NCBI GenBank assembly: GCA_016191285.1
Contig: JACPPA010000047.1
Location: 1 to 64,000, forward strand
Reading direction: 5' to 3'
Length of the DNA stretch: 64,000 nucleotides
Source of the DNA: Gammaproteobacteria bacterium
GTDB taxonomy: Bacteria > Pseudomonadota > Gammaproteobacteria > Ga0077536
Below, piece by piece: positions 18,542 through 28,934 of the stretch. How positions within the stretch are numbered: the first letter of the stretch is position 1; every line of letters begins with the position of its first letter. The position numbers were made by a program, and so were the translations under genes. The notes under the pieces are model-generated. The model was not told the origin of the DNA. It searched no databases and saw nothing but the letters and a program-made list of their open reading frames with translations.

Positions 18542-19437
18542 GGCGCGTTCGACACATTGACTTGGCTGAGCAGCGTGACCGCTTCCATGGCGCCCGACGA
18601 CACGTCCCGTCCACTCACCGTCAGCTCCAGACTGACCAGACCCGCGCGGGTCGCGGTCCCCGGGGTGTAAGTAAAACGGCACGCTGTGACTTGCGTGGCG
18701 AGCGCCTGCGCGGCGGCGCTCGGTGGCACGGCCTGAGTCGCCGTAATGGCGTAATTGGCGTGGCGATTGAGCGCTTGTGCCGACAGATCGCAGACGAAAC
18801 TGACCGGAGTATCCACAATATAGAAGCGTTGTGCCGGCGAGCCGCGCGGCAGCACGGCGCCGGTATCGCCGCGATCGAACTTGATGGCGACCCCCTTCGC
18901 GGTCGAGGTCACCGCGGCGATGCCGGCCAGGTTATCGCCAGCATACGCATCGGCACCATTCTGACCGCTGTTGTAGATCGCCAGGCAATCGATGTTGCTC
19001 GCGAGGCAGCCGGCACGTCCTCCCGCGCCGGCCACGATCTGAGTAATGTTCCGCAGCCCGCCCAACACCTCGAAGCAATCCGAAGTCGACGCGAGATTAA
19101 TCGAATCGGTATCCGGGCCGACACACACATCGTTGTTGGAGGCGCCGGGTTGCGCGCGGTAACGCCCGCCGGTCAATATCCGTAGGAATTCGATCGCAGA
19201 TCCGGCCGCATTGACTCGAATACTGTTCGGCAGCGCCAAGCGCAGCTCACGGGTCATGCGGCTCAGCGCGGTTTCCGCGATATCGACCAATTTGGCGCGG
19301 CGCGTTGTGTCTTCGACGCCTTCGATCTGCGGCGCGATCGCGCGCCACACCACGCTGGCAATGAGGCTGCTGATCACCATCACCGTGATCATCTCGATCA
19401 GCGTGAATCCCTGCATCGTGCGACTTGCTCGAGTCAT
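18538..19437 (-). CDS. mshO: Prepilin-type protein MshO-like
   Basis: MQGFTLIEMITVMVISSLIASVVWRAIAPQIEG prepilin motif. Confidence 0.85.
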   Translation of the reverse strand: MTRASRTMQGFTLIEMITVMVISSLIASVVWRAIAPQIEGVEDTTRRAKLVDIAETALSRMTRELRLALPNSIRVNAAGSAIEFLRILTGGRYRAQPGASNNDVCVGPDTDSINLASTSDCFEVLGGLRNITQIVAGAGGRAGCLASNIDCLAIYNSGQNGADAYAGDNLAGIAAVTSTAKGVAIKFDRGDTGAVLPRGSPAQRFYIVDTPVSFVCDLSAQALNRHANYAITATQAVPPSAAAQALATQVTACRFTYTPGTATRAGLVSLELTVSGRDVSSGAMEAVTLLSQVNVSNAP

Positions 19438-19965
19438 TCAATAATTCGCGCGGTAGGCAGCGACGACGACCGGCGCGGACAGTGCGGGGTGCGCGACGGT
19501 GACGCTGACCCGGACGATTTGTCCGCTGTTCGAACTGAGTCCGTTCAGCGTCTCGCCACTGCCGGAGACGACGACTCCCACCGTGTAGTTATTCAACGCG
19601 GCGATTGGATTGTTGAACTGATCGCGAGCCCCCACATTGGTTAAACCGGCGTAATCGCACACGTCATCGTAGGTCGCGCGGCTCTCCGGCGGTCCAATCG
19701 CGCCAGCGCAGGCGCCACACGGCGATGTCGTGCACGCCGTGGGGCAGCTCGTCGAAAAATCCGGATCGCAGAACGGTTTCGAGGTCACTTCTTCGAGATA
19801 GGCTTGGGCCAGCGCGGACGCTTGTTCCTGCACCAGCGGGTCGGCGCTGCGCCGGATCGCGCCGTTGAGGGTCAGCAGGATCCCGCCGAGCGCGACGGCC
19901 AAGATCACCATCGAGGTGACAAGTTCGATCAGAGTCACCCCGGCTTGACGCGAGCGTCTGATCAT
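19438..19965 (-). CDS. mshD: Prepilin-type protein MshD-like
   Basis: QAGVTLIELVTSMVILAVALGGILLTLNGAIRRSADPLVQEQASALAQAYLEEV. Confidence 0.85.
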   Translation of the reverse strand: MIRRSRQAGVTLIELVTSMVILAVALGGILLTLNGAIRRSADPLVQEQASALAQAYLEEVTSKPFCDPDFSTSCPTACTTSPCGACAGAIGPPESRATYDDVCDYAGLTNVGARDQFNNPIAALNNYTVGVVVSGSGETLNGLSSNSGQIVRVSVTVAHPALSAPVVVAAYRANY

Positions 19966-20480
19966 TGGACGAGCCCCGTCTCCGTCGTTACGGTCACCGC
20001 ATAGGAGCCGATCGCGACACGGTTACCCGGCGTCATCACGATGGGACGGCCAATCTTGTCGAAGCTGAAGCTTGCGGTGCCGACGCTGACTCCGGCTGGC
20101 GCGGCGTTCGCGAACGGATCGCTTGTACCTGGCCGGGTCAATGCGGATTCGCTCGCCCCGTTGCACGACTCATACACGGCGTAGCCGGCGCTAAATTGAA
20201 TCCGCACCGTACAGCCGGAGGCGATCGCAAGCTTCTGCGCGTAACGGGTCGCCGCCATGGCGTCTTCGTAGAACCCACGGGCCGCGAACGGACTGGGATC
20301 GGCGAAGCGGGGCGCGGCAATCGCCGCCAGGACCCCGAGCACTATCAATACCGTGACCAGCTCGACAAGCGTGAAGCCGCGCTGCGCCGGCATTGCCGTC
20401 AAATCGGCCAGGTCGAACCCACGCAATGCGCGCGCGTGTCCCGCCTGTCTCCCCCACCTCACGGGGGAGCACGGACTCAC
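19962..20480 (-). CDS. mshC: Prepilin-type protein MshC-like (GspH/FimT type)
   Basis: QRGFTLVELVTVLIVLGVLAAIAAPRFADPSPFAARGFYEDAMAATRYAQKLAIASGC; true start probably the internal MPAQRG. Confidence 0.85.
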   Translation of the reverse strand: MSPCSPVRWGRQAGHARALRGFDLADLTAMPAQRGFTLVELVTVLIVLGVLAAIAAPRFADPSPFAARGFYEDAMAATRYAQKLAIASGCTVRIQFSAGYAVYESCNGASESALTRPGTSDPFANAAPAGVSVGTASFSFDKIGRPIVMTPGNRVAIGSYAVTVTTETGLVQ

Positions 20481-20481
20481 T

Positions 20482-20913
20482 CTAGCAACCGGTGGTGACA
20501 GTCACGACGTTCGGCTGCGCATTAGCTGCAGCGGCGGTGTAGGTCAAGCTGCAGGTGCCCGCTCCCCCCGCGACCGAGTACACGCCGGTCGCCGCCGTGT
20601 GGGTGTAGGAACTGGTATCCGAAAGTGCATTCTCGATGCCGCCAGCGCCTGCCGTCGGGTAGCCGTTCGACATCGCGACCGTCTGACCTTCGAGGGTGAC
20701 CGAAGTGCCCGGACTTAAACTCTGTGCGAGCTGCGAACTATGCGCCAAGGCCGCCGCCGATCGGATGCTGCCCGCCAAGCCATTAATCGAAGCGATCCTG
20801 GCCTGGGCTTCGATCCCCGAAAACCGCGGTAAGGCAAACGCGGATAAGATCCCCAAGATCACAATGACCGTTATCAACTCGATGAGCGTAAAGCCGCTTT
20901 GCAGCTGTTTCAT
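20482..20913 (-). CDS. mshA: MSHA major pilin-like type IV pilin
   Basis: MKQLQSGFTLIELITVIVILGILSAFALPRFSGIEAQARIASINGLAGSIRSA; C-terminal Cys pair. Confidence 0.9.
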   Translation of the reverse strand: MKQLQSGFTLIELITVIVILGILSAFALPRFSGIEAQARIASINGLAGSIRSAAALAHSSQLAQSLSPGTSVTLEGQTVAMSNGYPTAGAGGIENALSDTSSYTHTAATGVYSVAGGAGTCSLTYTAAAANAQPNVVTVTTGC

Positions 20914-21036
20914 TATTTGACTCCTAGGTTATTCGCACCGGACCAGCCGTGACGTTGTCAACGAATCTCCGTCGAGGACTCGCCGTACACGCCGTGCTGA
21001 TACCGTCCCTTGCTAGCGGCTGCGGGAGTCGGCACT

Positions 21037-22269
21037 TTAATGCCCGCCATGCAATTTGATACTCGCGAGATCCCACATGGGCAGGAAAATCCCGAGCGCG
21101 AAAATCAGCACGAACCCGGCCAAGACCACGATCAGGATCGGTTCGATGGTCTGACTTAGATTCTTGATGTCGTAGTCGACTTCGCGCTCGTAAAATCCCG
21201 CGCACTCGGCTAATAAATCGTCCACCGCACCGGTTTCCTCGCCAACCGCGAGCATTTGCAGTACCAGCGGGGAAAACATGCCGGTGGCGGTTGCGCTGCG
21301 GGTTAGCGTCTCGCCACGTTCCACGCCAGTCCGGATATTTCGAATACGTTCGCCGATGAATTCGTTGTCGACGGCTTGCGCCATCACGCTCAAGGCCTGG
21401 GTCAGCGGCACGCCGGCGCCGAGCGACATCGAGAAGCCGCGCGCAAAACGGCCGAGCGTGGCGCGATAGATCACATCGCCGACTATCGGCAGTCTTATTT
21501 TGATACCGTCCCATCGGTAACGCCCGGACTCGGTCTTGATCCAGCTCCGAAACGCCAACCCAGCAGCCACTGCCCCCGCGATCAGCAGCGGCCAATACGC
21601 CGAGAAAAAATCGGATGAGGCAATCAGTACCCGCGTCGGCAGCGGCAGTGCGACCTGGGATCGCTCGAATATCTTCGCGAATTGTGGAATGACGACCACG
21701 TTGATAATGCCAATCGCGATCGTGATCGCGACAATCACAAAAGAAGGGTAGCGCAAGGCGCTTTTAATTCGCGCCCGCGTATCGCGTTCGCGATCCAAAT
21801 ACTCGGATAAGCGCAAAAAAGCTTCGTCCAAGCGTCCGGTGTTTTCGCCTATGCGGACTGTGTTCACAAACAACGACGAGAATAAATCGGGGTGCTGGGC
21901 CAAAGCCCCCGACAGTTCACGCCCACTTTCGATATAGGTTTTGATGCCGGTCAAGCGTTCGCCAAACAGCGGATTGCGCGCCGACCGGATGAGGCCCGTC
22001 ATCGCTTGGTTGATCGCGACGCCAGCATGCATCAACGTGTACATTTGGCGGCAAAATAGAATCAGGTCATCGAGTGTGGGCCGGCTCTCGGTCAAACTTC
22101 GGCGCAGCGTCGCAATGGGGTCGAAGGCGATTGCCGCCTCGCGGATATCGACGGGCGTGATCCCGCTATTGATCAATTGCGTCGCGACCGCATCGCGTGT
22201 TGCCGCTTCCAACGCGCCTTCGATCAGATCGCCACGCCGGCCACGTCCCCGATATTGATAGTTCGGCAT
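21037..22269 (-). CDS. mshG: MshG, type II secretion F family inner-membrane platform protein
   Basis: MPNYQYRGRGRRGDLIEGALEAATRDAVATQL ... FARGFSMSLGAGVPLTQAL; GspF domains. Confidence 0.93.
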   Translation of the reverse strand: MPNYQYRGRGRRGDLIEGALEAATRDAVATQLINSGITPVDIREAAIAFDPIATLRRSLTESRPTLDDLILFCRQMYTLMHAGVAINQAMTGLIRSARNPLFGERLTGIKTYIESGRELSGALAQHPDLFSSLFVNTVRIGENTGRLDEAFLRLSEYLDRERDTRARIKSALRYPSFVIVAITIAIGIINVVVIPQFAKIFERSQVALPLPTRVLIASSDFFSAYWPLLIAGAVAAGLAFRSWIKTESGRYRWDGIKIRLPIVGDVIYRATLGRFARGFSMSLGAGVPLTQALSVMAQAVDNEFIGERIRNIRTGVERGETLTRSATATGMFSPLVLQMLAVGEETGAVDDLLAECAGFYEREVDYDIKNLSQTIEPILIVVLAGFVLIFALGIFLPMWDLASIKLHGGH

Positions 22270-22304
22270 GGGATTGTCTTAGCTCGCTGATCGGCGGCGA
22301 GTGG

Positions 22305-24062
22305 TCACGCCGCATTGAGCTTTGCGGACGGCGTGTTCACGGTAACGGAATCGGCGGCGAGATTTTCGCTGTCGGCGGATACGCGCATGGCTTCGGCCAC
22401 AGTGGTTATCTTGGCCTGGGCGAAATCGAGCGCGGCCAAGTCCAGCGGCCGATACGCGGCACTCCGACGCGCGAGCTCGGCGAACTCGACGTTGTCGCCG
22501 CGCGTTATCGCCTGACCGAGACCGTGATCAACCTCCAGTAATTCATAGACGCCGATGCGTCCCTTGTAACCCGTGTTGTTACACCGATGACAGCCAGCGC
22601 CGCGATAGAAGCTGCCGGTCGCCGCCGCCAAGCCCGCCTTCATCTGCACCCAGGCACGGCTCAACGGCGACAACTGCTCGGGCTCGATGCATTGCTCACA
22701 GATCCGCCGGATCAGGCGCTGTGCCAACACCGCATGCAGCGACGAGGCCAGCAAGTAACCCTGCGCGCCCATGTCGAGCAGGCGCGAGATCGTGCCGATG
22801 GCATCGTTGGTATGCAAGGTCGAGAGCACTAGATGGCCGGTCATCGCTGCGCGCAGGCCAATTTCCGCCGTTTCTTGATCGCGCATTTCGCCAATCAACA
22901 CAATGTCAGGGTCTTGGCGCAGCGTGGTGCGTAACACACGTGCAAAAGTCAGCCCGATCTGCGCATTGACCTGGACTTGATTGACGCGCGGCAGGCGATA
23001 TTCGATCGGATCTTCGGCGGTGATGATCTTGACCTGCGGCGCGTTTAGCAATTTAAGCGCCGAGTACAGGGTGGATGTCTTGCCACTGCCGGTGGGGCCG
23101 GTGACCACGACCATGCCGTGCGGACGCCGGATGGCGTTTCGAAAGCGGCCGAGCAGGGCCGGCGGCATCCCGAGTTGTTCGAGATCGCGCACCCCTTCGC
23201 TTTGATCGAGCAGGCGCATGACCACCGCTTCGCCGGTTTGCAGCGGCATCGTCGAGATGCGGACGTCGATATTGCGATTGGCGACTCGAATGCTGAAGCG
23301 GCCGTCCTGCGGCAGCCGTTTCTCCGAGATATCGAGATTCGACATCAACTTCAGGCGTTGTACCAAGGCTGGCGCGATCCGCTTTTCGTTCAGCACCTGT
23401 TCGTGCAGCAAGCCGTCGATCCGCTGCCGGATCCTTAACACCGCGTCGTCCGGCTCGATATGAATATCCGAGGCCTTCATCTGCACCGCATCTTGAAACA
23501 ACGAATGCAACAGCTTCACCACCGGCGCTTCGGTCAGATCGGCGCCCGCGGCAAGTTGATTTACGTCGTAGTCGCTGGCTTCCAGTTCGTCGCTGAGCTG
23601 TCCGGCAAACCCGGTAATTTGTTCGGACTGGCGGTAAATGCGATCGAGCGTATCCAACAATTCCTGTTCGCGGACCACCGCCAGATCGAGCGGGCGATTG
23701 ATCACGCGCGCCAATTCGTCGAAGGCAAAAATATTGGTCGGATCCGACATGCCCACCAAGATCGTCGCGCCTTTATCCTTGAGCGCGATCGCGCGGAAAC
23801 GCCGCGCCAGGATCTCAGGGATCAGCTTAACCACCGACGGCTCGAACTTATAATGCGCGAGCTCGACAAAGGGCACGTTCAACTGTTGCGAGAGCAGCGT
23901 CAGCAACGCGTCTTCACGCAGATAGCCATTCTCGATCAAAATTTGACCGAGCTTACGGCCGGATTTCTTTTGGTCGGCCAGCGCGGCCTCGAGCTGCGTT
24001 TGCGAAATAATCTTGTGCTCGACCAGCAAGTCACCCAGGCGAAGCTTTTTGCGCACATTCAT
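22305..24062 (-). CDS. mshE: MshE, GspE/PilB-family ATPase with MshEN N-terminal domain
   Basis: Walker A GPTGSGKTSTLYSAL, tetracysteine CEQCIEPEQ...CHRCNNTGYKGR; N-terminal RLGDLLVEHKIISQTQLEAALADQ and KLGQILIENGYLREDALLTLLSQQ. Confidence 0.95.
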   Translation of the reverse strand: MNVRKKLRLGDLLVEHKIISQTQLEAALADQKKSGRKLGQILIENGYLREDALLTLLSQQLNVPFVELAHYKFEPSVVKLIPEILARRFRAIALKDKGATILVGMSDPTNIFAFDELARVINRPLDLAVVREQELLDTLDRIYRQSEQITGFAGQLSDELEASDYDVNQLAAGADLTEAPVVKLLHSLFQDAVQMKASDIHIEPDDAVLRIRQRIDGLLHEQVLNEKRIAPALVQRLKLMSNLDISEKRLPQDGRFSIRVANRNIDVRISTMPLQTGEAVVMRLLDQSEGVRDLEQLGMPPALLGRFRNAIRRPHGMVVVTGPTGSGKTSTLYSALKLLNAPQVKIITAEDPIEYRLPRVNQVQVNAQIGLTFARVLRTTLRQDPDIVLIGEMRDQETAEIGLRAAMTGHLVLSTLHTNDAIGTISRLLDMGAQGYLLASSLHAVLAQRLIRRICEQCIEPEQLSPLSRAWVQMKAGLAAATGSFYRGAGCHRCNNTGYKGRIGVYELLEVDHGLGQAITRGDNVEFAELARRSAAYRPLDLAALDFAQAKITTVAEAMRVSADSENLAADSVTVNTPSAKLNAA

Positions 24063-25207
24063 TGCTCCACACCGATCCGCGTCAGTTCATGCTCGGCATA
24101 GTCGCGCATGGGTTTAGAAAGACGCTCGTCGCCTGCGGCGTGTCTAAAGGCGATAACCGCCGCGGCGTTCTCCTTCAGCGCCAGCAGCGAGATCGCGGCG
24201 CCAATCCAGTTGGCGCCATTTTCCGGTTCCACTTTCAGGATCTGCTCATAGACATTCACCGCCGCGCGATGGTTACCGCCACGCTGATACAGCGCCGCCA
24301 TGAAGGCGTAGTACTCGGGATCCGCGCGCAATGGTGGGGTGGCGCCACGGAGCACGGCCAGCGCGCTCGCCAGATCGTTGCGATCAAACAGCAAGTGCGC
24401 GAGCAGGCGGGCGTAGCTGGCCCGGTCTGGAATCAGGTTCAGACCCTCGCGTAACACCTGTTCAGCAGCGTCGACTTGGTTAAGTTTGATCAATTCCTCG
24501 GCGTAGCGTTCGCGTGCCGCGGGCACTTGCGGATGCCCGACGACATAGGTCTTCAACGCCGCCAGACCGCGTGCATCGGCGCCGGCCGCAAGAAGATTAA
24601 CCGCGCGTTGATATTCCAGTTCGCCCACGGTGGGCGCCGCCGGCAGGGCGCGTTCGCGATGGAAGGTCCCCGCGCGCTCGATGACGGGCGAGTCGGTTGC
24701 GGCCGGCGGCGCTGCTACCCGTGGTTCGCGCGCCGCGATCGCGGGAGTCGTATCGTGCTCGATGGCTGCGGCAGTGGCGCGCAATTCGGCGGTAACCGCC
24801 GCGGTACGCGAGTTCACTACCGCGTTCGTCGCCGGTTTGGGCGCGCTCGGCTGAACAGCGGCAGGCGCCGCAACGACCACCGTCGGATTTTCCGCGACGC
24901 GCCGCGACACGAGCGGCAGGCGTGGCAGCGACGGCAATTCGGCGGCTGGTCGTTTTTCAATCGCCAACGCACTCGGCGGTTCGAGTGCGTGAGTTTTAAG
25001 CAAGGCCGTCAGCGGTGGGCGGCTCAACCACGCACCAGCCACTGCCGCAGCCACCAGCAGCGCGGTCAAAACGCGGCGCTGCGCGTCGGGAGCGCGCGCG
25101 CCAATACTCCCGCCGGTCTGCAATCCATCCAACGCGCGGTCGACCGCGGTTAGCGCCCCGCCCCGCCGCACTTCAAGATCATGCAACATCTGATTGATGA
25201 GACTCAT
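24059..25207 (-). CDS. mshN: MshN-like TPR protein
   Basis: MSLINQMLHDLEVRRGG N-terminus, one TM segment, TPR C-terminus; operon position. Confidence 0.88.
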   Translation of the reverse strand: MSLINQMLHDLEVRRGGALTAVDRALDGLQTGGSIGARAPDAQRRVLTALLVAAAVAGAWLSRPPLTALLKTHALEPPSALAIEKRPAAELPSLPRLPLVSRRVAENPTVVVAAPAAVQPSAPKPATNAVVNSRTAAVTAELRATAAAIEHDTTPAIAAREPRVAAPPAATDSPVIERAGTFHRERALPAAPTVGELEYQRAVNLLAAGADARGLAALKTYVVGHPQVPAARERYAEELIKLNQVDAAEQVLREGLNLIPDRASYARLLAHLLFDRNDLASALAVLRGATPPLRADPEYYAFMAALYQRGGNHRAAVNVYEQILKVEPENGANWIGAAISLLALKENAAAVIAFRHAAGDERLSKPMRDYAEHELTRIGVEQ

Positions 25208-26082
25208 ACGCTACCCGCCAGCCAACGTAACCAACGATAGGGCGCGCCAATGCCGCGCGAGACTTGGGCTGAGCGCGCATCGGCGGTGTCCTTGATTGCG
25301 TCACGCACATGGGTGCGATCGACCTGCAACACTCCGTGACCGAAGGCTGCCATCAAGGCTTTGTGAGCGAGGATGTTGACCACGCGCGGCACCCCGCGAC
25401 TACCGTCCTGCAAGTCGTCGAGCGCACGCTGCGTAAACAACCGCGAACCTTGGTAGCCGGCGATCGCCACCCGATGATTGACGTAGTGCGCGGTGTCGGC
25501 GCGATTCAACGGATAGAGTTCGTGGCCAAACGTGATGCGTTGCCGCAGTTGGCGAATCGAGGGCTGATCGAGCACCGCGTCGAGCTCCGGTTGGCCAAAC
25601 AGCACAACCTGCAACAACTTGCGTTTTTCGGTTTCCAGGTTGGTCAGCAGGCGCAGGATCTCCAAGGTCTGGACCGGAACGGCCTGCGCTTCGTCCATGC
25701 ACAGCACCACACGCTTGCCCTGGGCATGAAACGCGAGCAGCGCCGCGTTCAAATGCTTCATCAATTGATGCTGCGTGCTGCGTTTCGGATAGTCGATTCG
25801 CAATTCGTCGGCGATCGAAAACAATAAACTCGAGGCGCGCAAATAGGGATTCGGGAGATAGGCGCATTCGAAATCCGCGCCCAGGGCTTTCAGCAGCGTG
25901 CGACATAAGATGGTCTTGCCGGTCCCCACTTCACCGATGACCTTGACGAAACCTTCGCCGCTGCGGAGCGCCACCAGCAGCACATTCAAGGCATCCCGAT
26001 AACCGGCGCGGCTCATGAAGAACGCGGTGTCGGGCGTGAGGGAGAACGGCAGTTCGTTGAGCCGGAAATGCGTCAGATACAT
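25204..26082 (-). CDS. mshM: MshM-like AAA ATPase (ExeA family)
   Basis: MYLTHFRLNELPFSLTPDTAFFMSRAGYRDALNVLLVALRSGEGFVKVIGEVGTGKTILCRTLLKAL. Confidence 0.93.
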   Translation of the reverse strand: MYLTHFRLNELPFSLTPDTAFFMSRAGYRDALNVLLVALRSGEGFVKVIGEVGTGKTILCRTLLKALGADFECAYLPNPYLRASSLLFSIADELRIDYPKRSTQHQLMKHLNAALLAFHAQGKRVVLCMDEAQAVPVQTLEILRLLTNLETEKRKLLQVVLFGQPELDAVLDQPSIRQLRQRITFGHELYPLNRADTAHYVNHRVAIAGYQGSRLFTQRALDDLQDGSRGVPRVVNILAHKALMAAFGHGVLQVDRTHVRDAIKDTADARSAQVSRGIGAPYRWLRWLAGSV

Positions 26083-26119
26083 GATTTACCCCTTAAGCCG
26101 CCGTGTCGCGGCGGCGAAT

Positions 26120-27892
26120 TCACGGTTGCGCGACGCCGAGCGCGCCGCCAAGACGCTTTTGCTCCCAGCCATCGAGCTCTCGATCAAGGTTCTTAAAGCC
26201 TTGTTGCGTTGAATCGAGCGCGTCGGCCCAGTGTTGCGGGCTTTCGATGACGAGCGGCCGGAGCAGAATCACCAGTTCGCTTTTAATGGACGCCGTGCGT
26301 TTGTGGCGGAACAACGCGCCGATCAGCGGTAGATCGCCGAGCACCGGCGTTTTAGCGTCACTATCGATGTCACGATTCTGCATCAACCCGCCGATGACGA
26401 TGACTTGGCCACTTTTCGCCTGGACCACCGAATCGGATTCGCGCACCGTGCTGCGTGCGAGCGGCAGCGATTGCGCGATCCCGGACACCGTGATGTTCTT
26501 CTGCTGATCTTGGACATCGCTGACCGATGGATGAATGTGCAGCATGACTTCGTTGTCGCGGCTGATCTGCGGCGTGACATCGAGCGCGATACCGGAGAAA
26601 AACGGAGTCAATTCGATATTCGGTGTCGAGGTCGTCGACGTGCCCGTGACTGTCGTCGTCGAGACATCGGTCACGAAGAATTCGTCGGTGCCGACTTTGA
26701 TGATGGCTTTTTGATTATTCATCGTCGAAATCCGCGGACTCGACAACACCTGCACATTGCCCTGGGTTTTCAACAATTCCAGGAACGCGCCGAAATCGCC
26801 GCCGTTAATCGCCAGCGAAAAAACGCCGCCAAAGCCCGAGGCTGGGACCCCCGCGAGCTTCGTCAGACCGGGGATTAGGTTGAAATTCGCGCCGCGGGTG
26901 TCGCTGCGCGGTGGATCGTTTTTAAACACCGTGCCGCCACCGGTATGACCCACGGTTACCTCGCCCAACACCGTGGCCCAATTAATCCCGGATTGGAAAC
27001 CGTCGGATAACTCGACTTCTAGAATTTTCGCTTCCAGAATCACTTGACGCGCTGCGATGAGCTGCGCCGCCTGCAAAAAGGTCTCGACTTCACGCAGTTC
27101 GGTCGGCAGCGCGCGGACCACGACCACGCCGGACTGCGGATTCACCACTACGCTGCGGCCCTTGCCGTCGCCGACGATGGCGGTTACCGAAGTCTGCAAT
27201 TCCTGCCAGAACGAGGTCGCCGGCAATTTGGTGCTGATTTGAGTGCCGACGACGCTGCGCTGATCGCTGCCTTGGTCATTACCTTGCTGTTGATCGCCGC
27301 CACCGTTGTTGCTCGATCCGTTACGACGGTGTCGACCCTTGTCCAAGGTGCCGGCACTGACGAACATCGACGATGAGCCGCTGCGATTGATGTTCAGATA
27401 ATTAATTTGATAGACCCGCGCGTCCAACCGCGACGGCAACACCTGGAAGCCATAGGCGGTGCGTTCGAACTCGTAGCCGTAGACATCGCGCGCGGCGGCG
27501 ATGACTTCCGGGATCGTGACGTTCTTTAAATTCAGTGAAATCTTGCCGCCGACCTCCGGATGGACGACGATGTTGTAGCGCGTGCCGTCCACCAGGCTCA
27601 TGAAGAATTGCCGGGCGGGTACGTCGTTGACCGCGATATCGAAGCGTTGTTGATCGCTAACCGGCGCCATCTCATGCGCGTCGAGCTTGAGACTTGGCAC
27701 CAAGGCGCGGCTGACTTCGGGTGGCACCGGCGCCGCGCCGATCCTGGCGGCGTCGACGGTGGCCTGCATCGCCGCCAGATTATCCTTGCGCGGCGTTGGA
27801 TTTTGACAGGCGCTGAGCGTCGCGACGCAGGCCGCGAGCGTCAGGCCGAAACGGGCCTTACCGATGTCCCCCCACCCGATGTTTGATGTCAT
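26120..27892 (-). CDS. mshL: MshL-like secretin
   Basis: Lipobox LSACQ, secretin core VTPQISRDNEVMLHIHPSVSDV and VIVIGGLMQNRDIDSDAKTPVLGDLPLIGALFRHK. Confidence 0.93.
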   Translation of the reverse strand: MTSNIGWGDIGKARFGLTLAACVATLSACQNPTPRKDNLAAMQATVDAARIGAAPVPPEVSRALVPSLKLDAHEMAPVSDQQRFDIAVNDVPARQFFMSLVDGTRYNIVVHPEVGGKISLNLKNVTIPEVIAAARDVYGYEFERTAYGFQVLPSRLDARVYQINYLNINRSGSSSMFVSAGTLDKGRHRRNGSSNNGGGDQQQGNDQGSDQRSVVGTQISTKLPATSFWQELQTSVTAIVGDGKGRSVVVNPQSGVVVVRALPTELREVETFLQAAQLIAARQVILEAKILEVELSDGFQSGINWATVLGEVTVGHTGGGTVFKNDPPRSDTRGANFNLIPGLTKLAGVPASGFGGVFSLAINGGDFGAFLELLKTQGNVQVLSSPRISTMNNQKAIIKVGTDEFFVTDVSTTTVTGTSTTSTPNIELTPFFSGIALDVTPQISRDNEVMLHIHPSVSDVQDQQKNITVSGIAQSLPLARSTVRESDSVVQAKSGQVIVIGGLMQNRDIDSDAKTPVLGDLPLIGALFRHKRTASIKSELVILLRPLVIESPQHWADALDSTQQGFKNLDRELDGWEQKRLGGALGVAQP

Positions 27893-28208
27893 TGGACGTT
27901 AGCTTCAAGGTTGTTGTGGTCTCGCCAAGTCCTATAACGACGCCGCGCAGCGAAATCTTGAGGACTTTGGCCGCGCCGACTGACTGACCTTCGGTCACTA
28001 GCGCGTTGTTGATCAGCGCCACGCGGTGACGTCCGTTGAGTTTGATGGCGGTTAATACCAGCGGGGGCGATTCCACGGGCCTATCGAGCGCAGCTGGCGC
28101 TAACACCATCGGCGGTGGCGGTTGCATCGGATCGGGGAGATCGGCGGCGCGCGCGGCGACTCCGCCAAGCGCCAGCGCCAACCCACAAAAGATGCGCCGC
28201 GCCGACAC
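27858..28208 (-). CDS. mshK: MshK-like protein
   Basis: Short secreted protein, LPDPMQPPP ... LTAIKLNGRHRVALINNALVTEGQSVGAAKVLKI; operon position. Confidence 0.8.
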   Translation of the reverse strand: MSARRIFCGLALALGGVAARAADLPDPMQPPPPMVLAPAALDRPVESPPLVLTAIKLNGRHRVALINNALVTEGQSVGAAKVLKISLRGVVIGLGETTTTLKLTSNDIKHRVGGHR

Positions 28209-28211
28209 CGA

Positions 28212-28931
28212 TTAAATTCCGATCCAATCGCGATCGAGGCTTAAGGTGTAGACGACGACGGCGCCCTCCACGCGTGGATATTTGACGGTGTTCAATTCCA
28301 CGCGATCCCAAAAGAATCCCCAGGGCAGCGCCTCCAGCGCTTGGAGATACTCCATGACACTCAAATAGCTGCCGGCAAAGCGAATGCGGATGCCATGCCG
28401 GTACGCACCCGAGTGTTGCCCGGCCGGCGCTGTCGCGGCGAGTTGGGCGCTGCCGGTTGTGCTGTCGGGCGTATCGTGCTTGGTCTCGCTGTTGGCTACT
28501 AAGGGTTCGGCGCCCAAGCCCTCCAGGCCGACGAACTCCAGGTTCTTGAATCGCGTCAGTACCGATTGCAACACCGCGGCCATTTGTTCCGGCGTCACCA
28601 TGCGTCCGACTTTTTGCTTGATCTCGCCGGAGGTGGTGGCGAGTTCGGCGCGCGTCCTGGCGAGGGCGCCACGCACCGCGGCATTGGGATCGTTGGTGGC
28701 CGCCGCTAAGATGTCAGCGGCTAGGTTTTCGGATTCGGTCAACGCTTGACCGGTGCTGTCGAGCTCGTTCTGCAGCCGGCTCCGTTCGTGATCGAGCGGC
28801 TGAATCAGCGCTTTGTCCCAGCCCATCATGCAGACCAGCAGCGTCGCGGCGAGGCACAACGCACGCTCCTTGAGACTGAGTGCGTCAATCCGCGTCTGCC
28901 AGACTTTCAACGTGTTGGCGACAGCGCCCAT
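28212..28931 (-). CDS. mshJ: MshJ-like (PilO-like) protein
   Basis: Single TM plus coiled coil, LEALPWGFFWDRVELNTVKYPRV; operon position. Confidence 0.82.
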   Translation of the reverse strand: MGAVANTLKVWQTRIDALSLKERALCLAATLLVCMMGWDKALIQPLDHERSRLQNELDSTGQALTESENLAADILAAATNDPNAAVRGALARTRAELATTSGEIKQKVGRMVTPEQMAAVLQSVLTRFKNLEFVGLEGLGAEPLVANSETKHDTPDSTTGSAQLAATAPAGQHSGAYRHGIRIRFAGSYLSVMEYLQALEALPWGFFWDRVELNTVKYPRVEGAVVVYTLSLDRDWIGI

Positions 28932-28934
28932 GCC

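Noticed and set aside
24476-25153. 225-aa plus-strand ORF opposite mshN
   Set aside because: Antisense shadow; arginine-rich low-complexity translation
25309-25827. 172-aa plus-strand ORF opposite mshM
   Set aside because: Antisense shadow of a clear AAA ATPase
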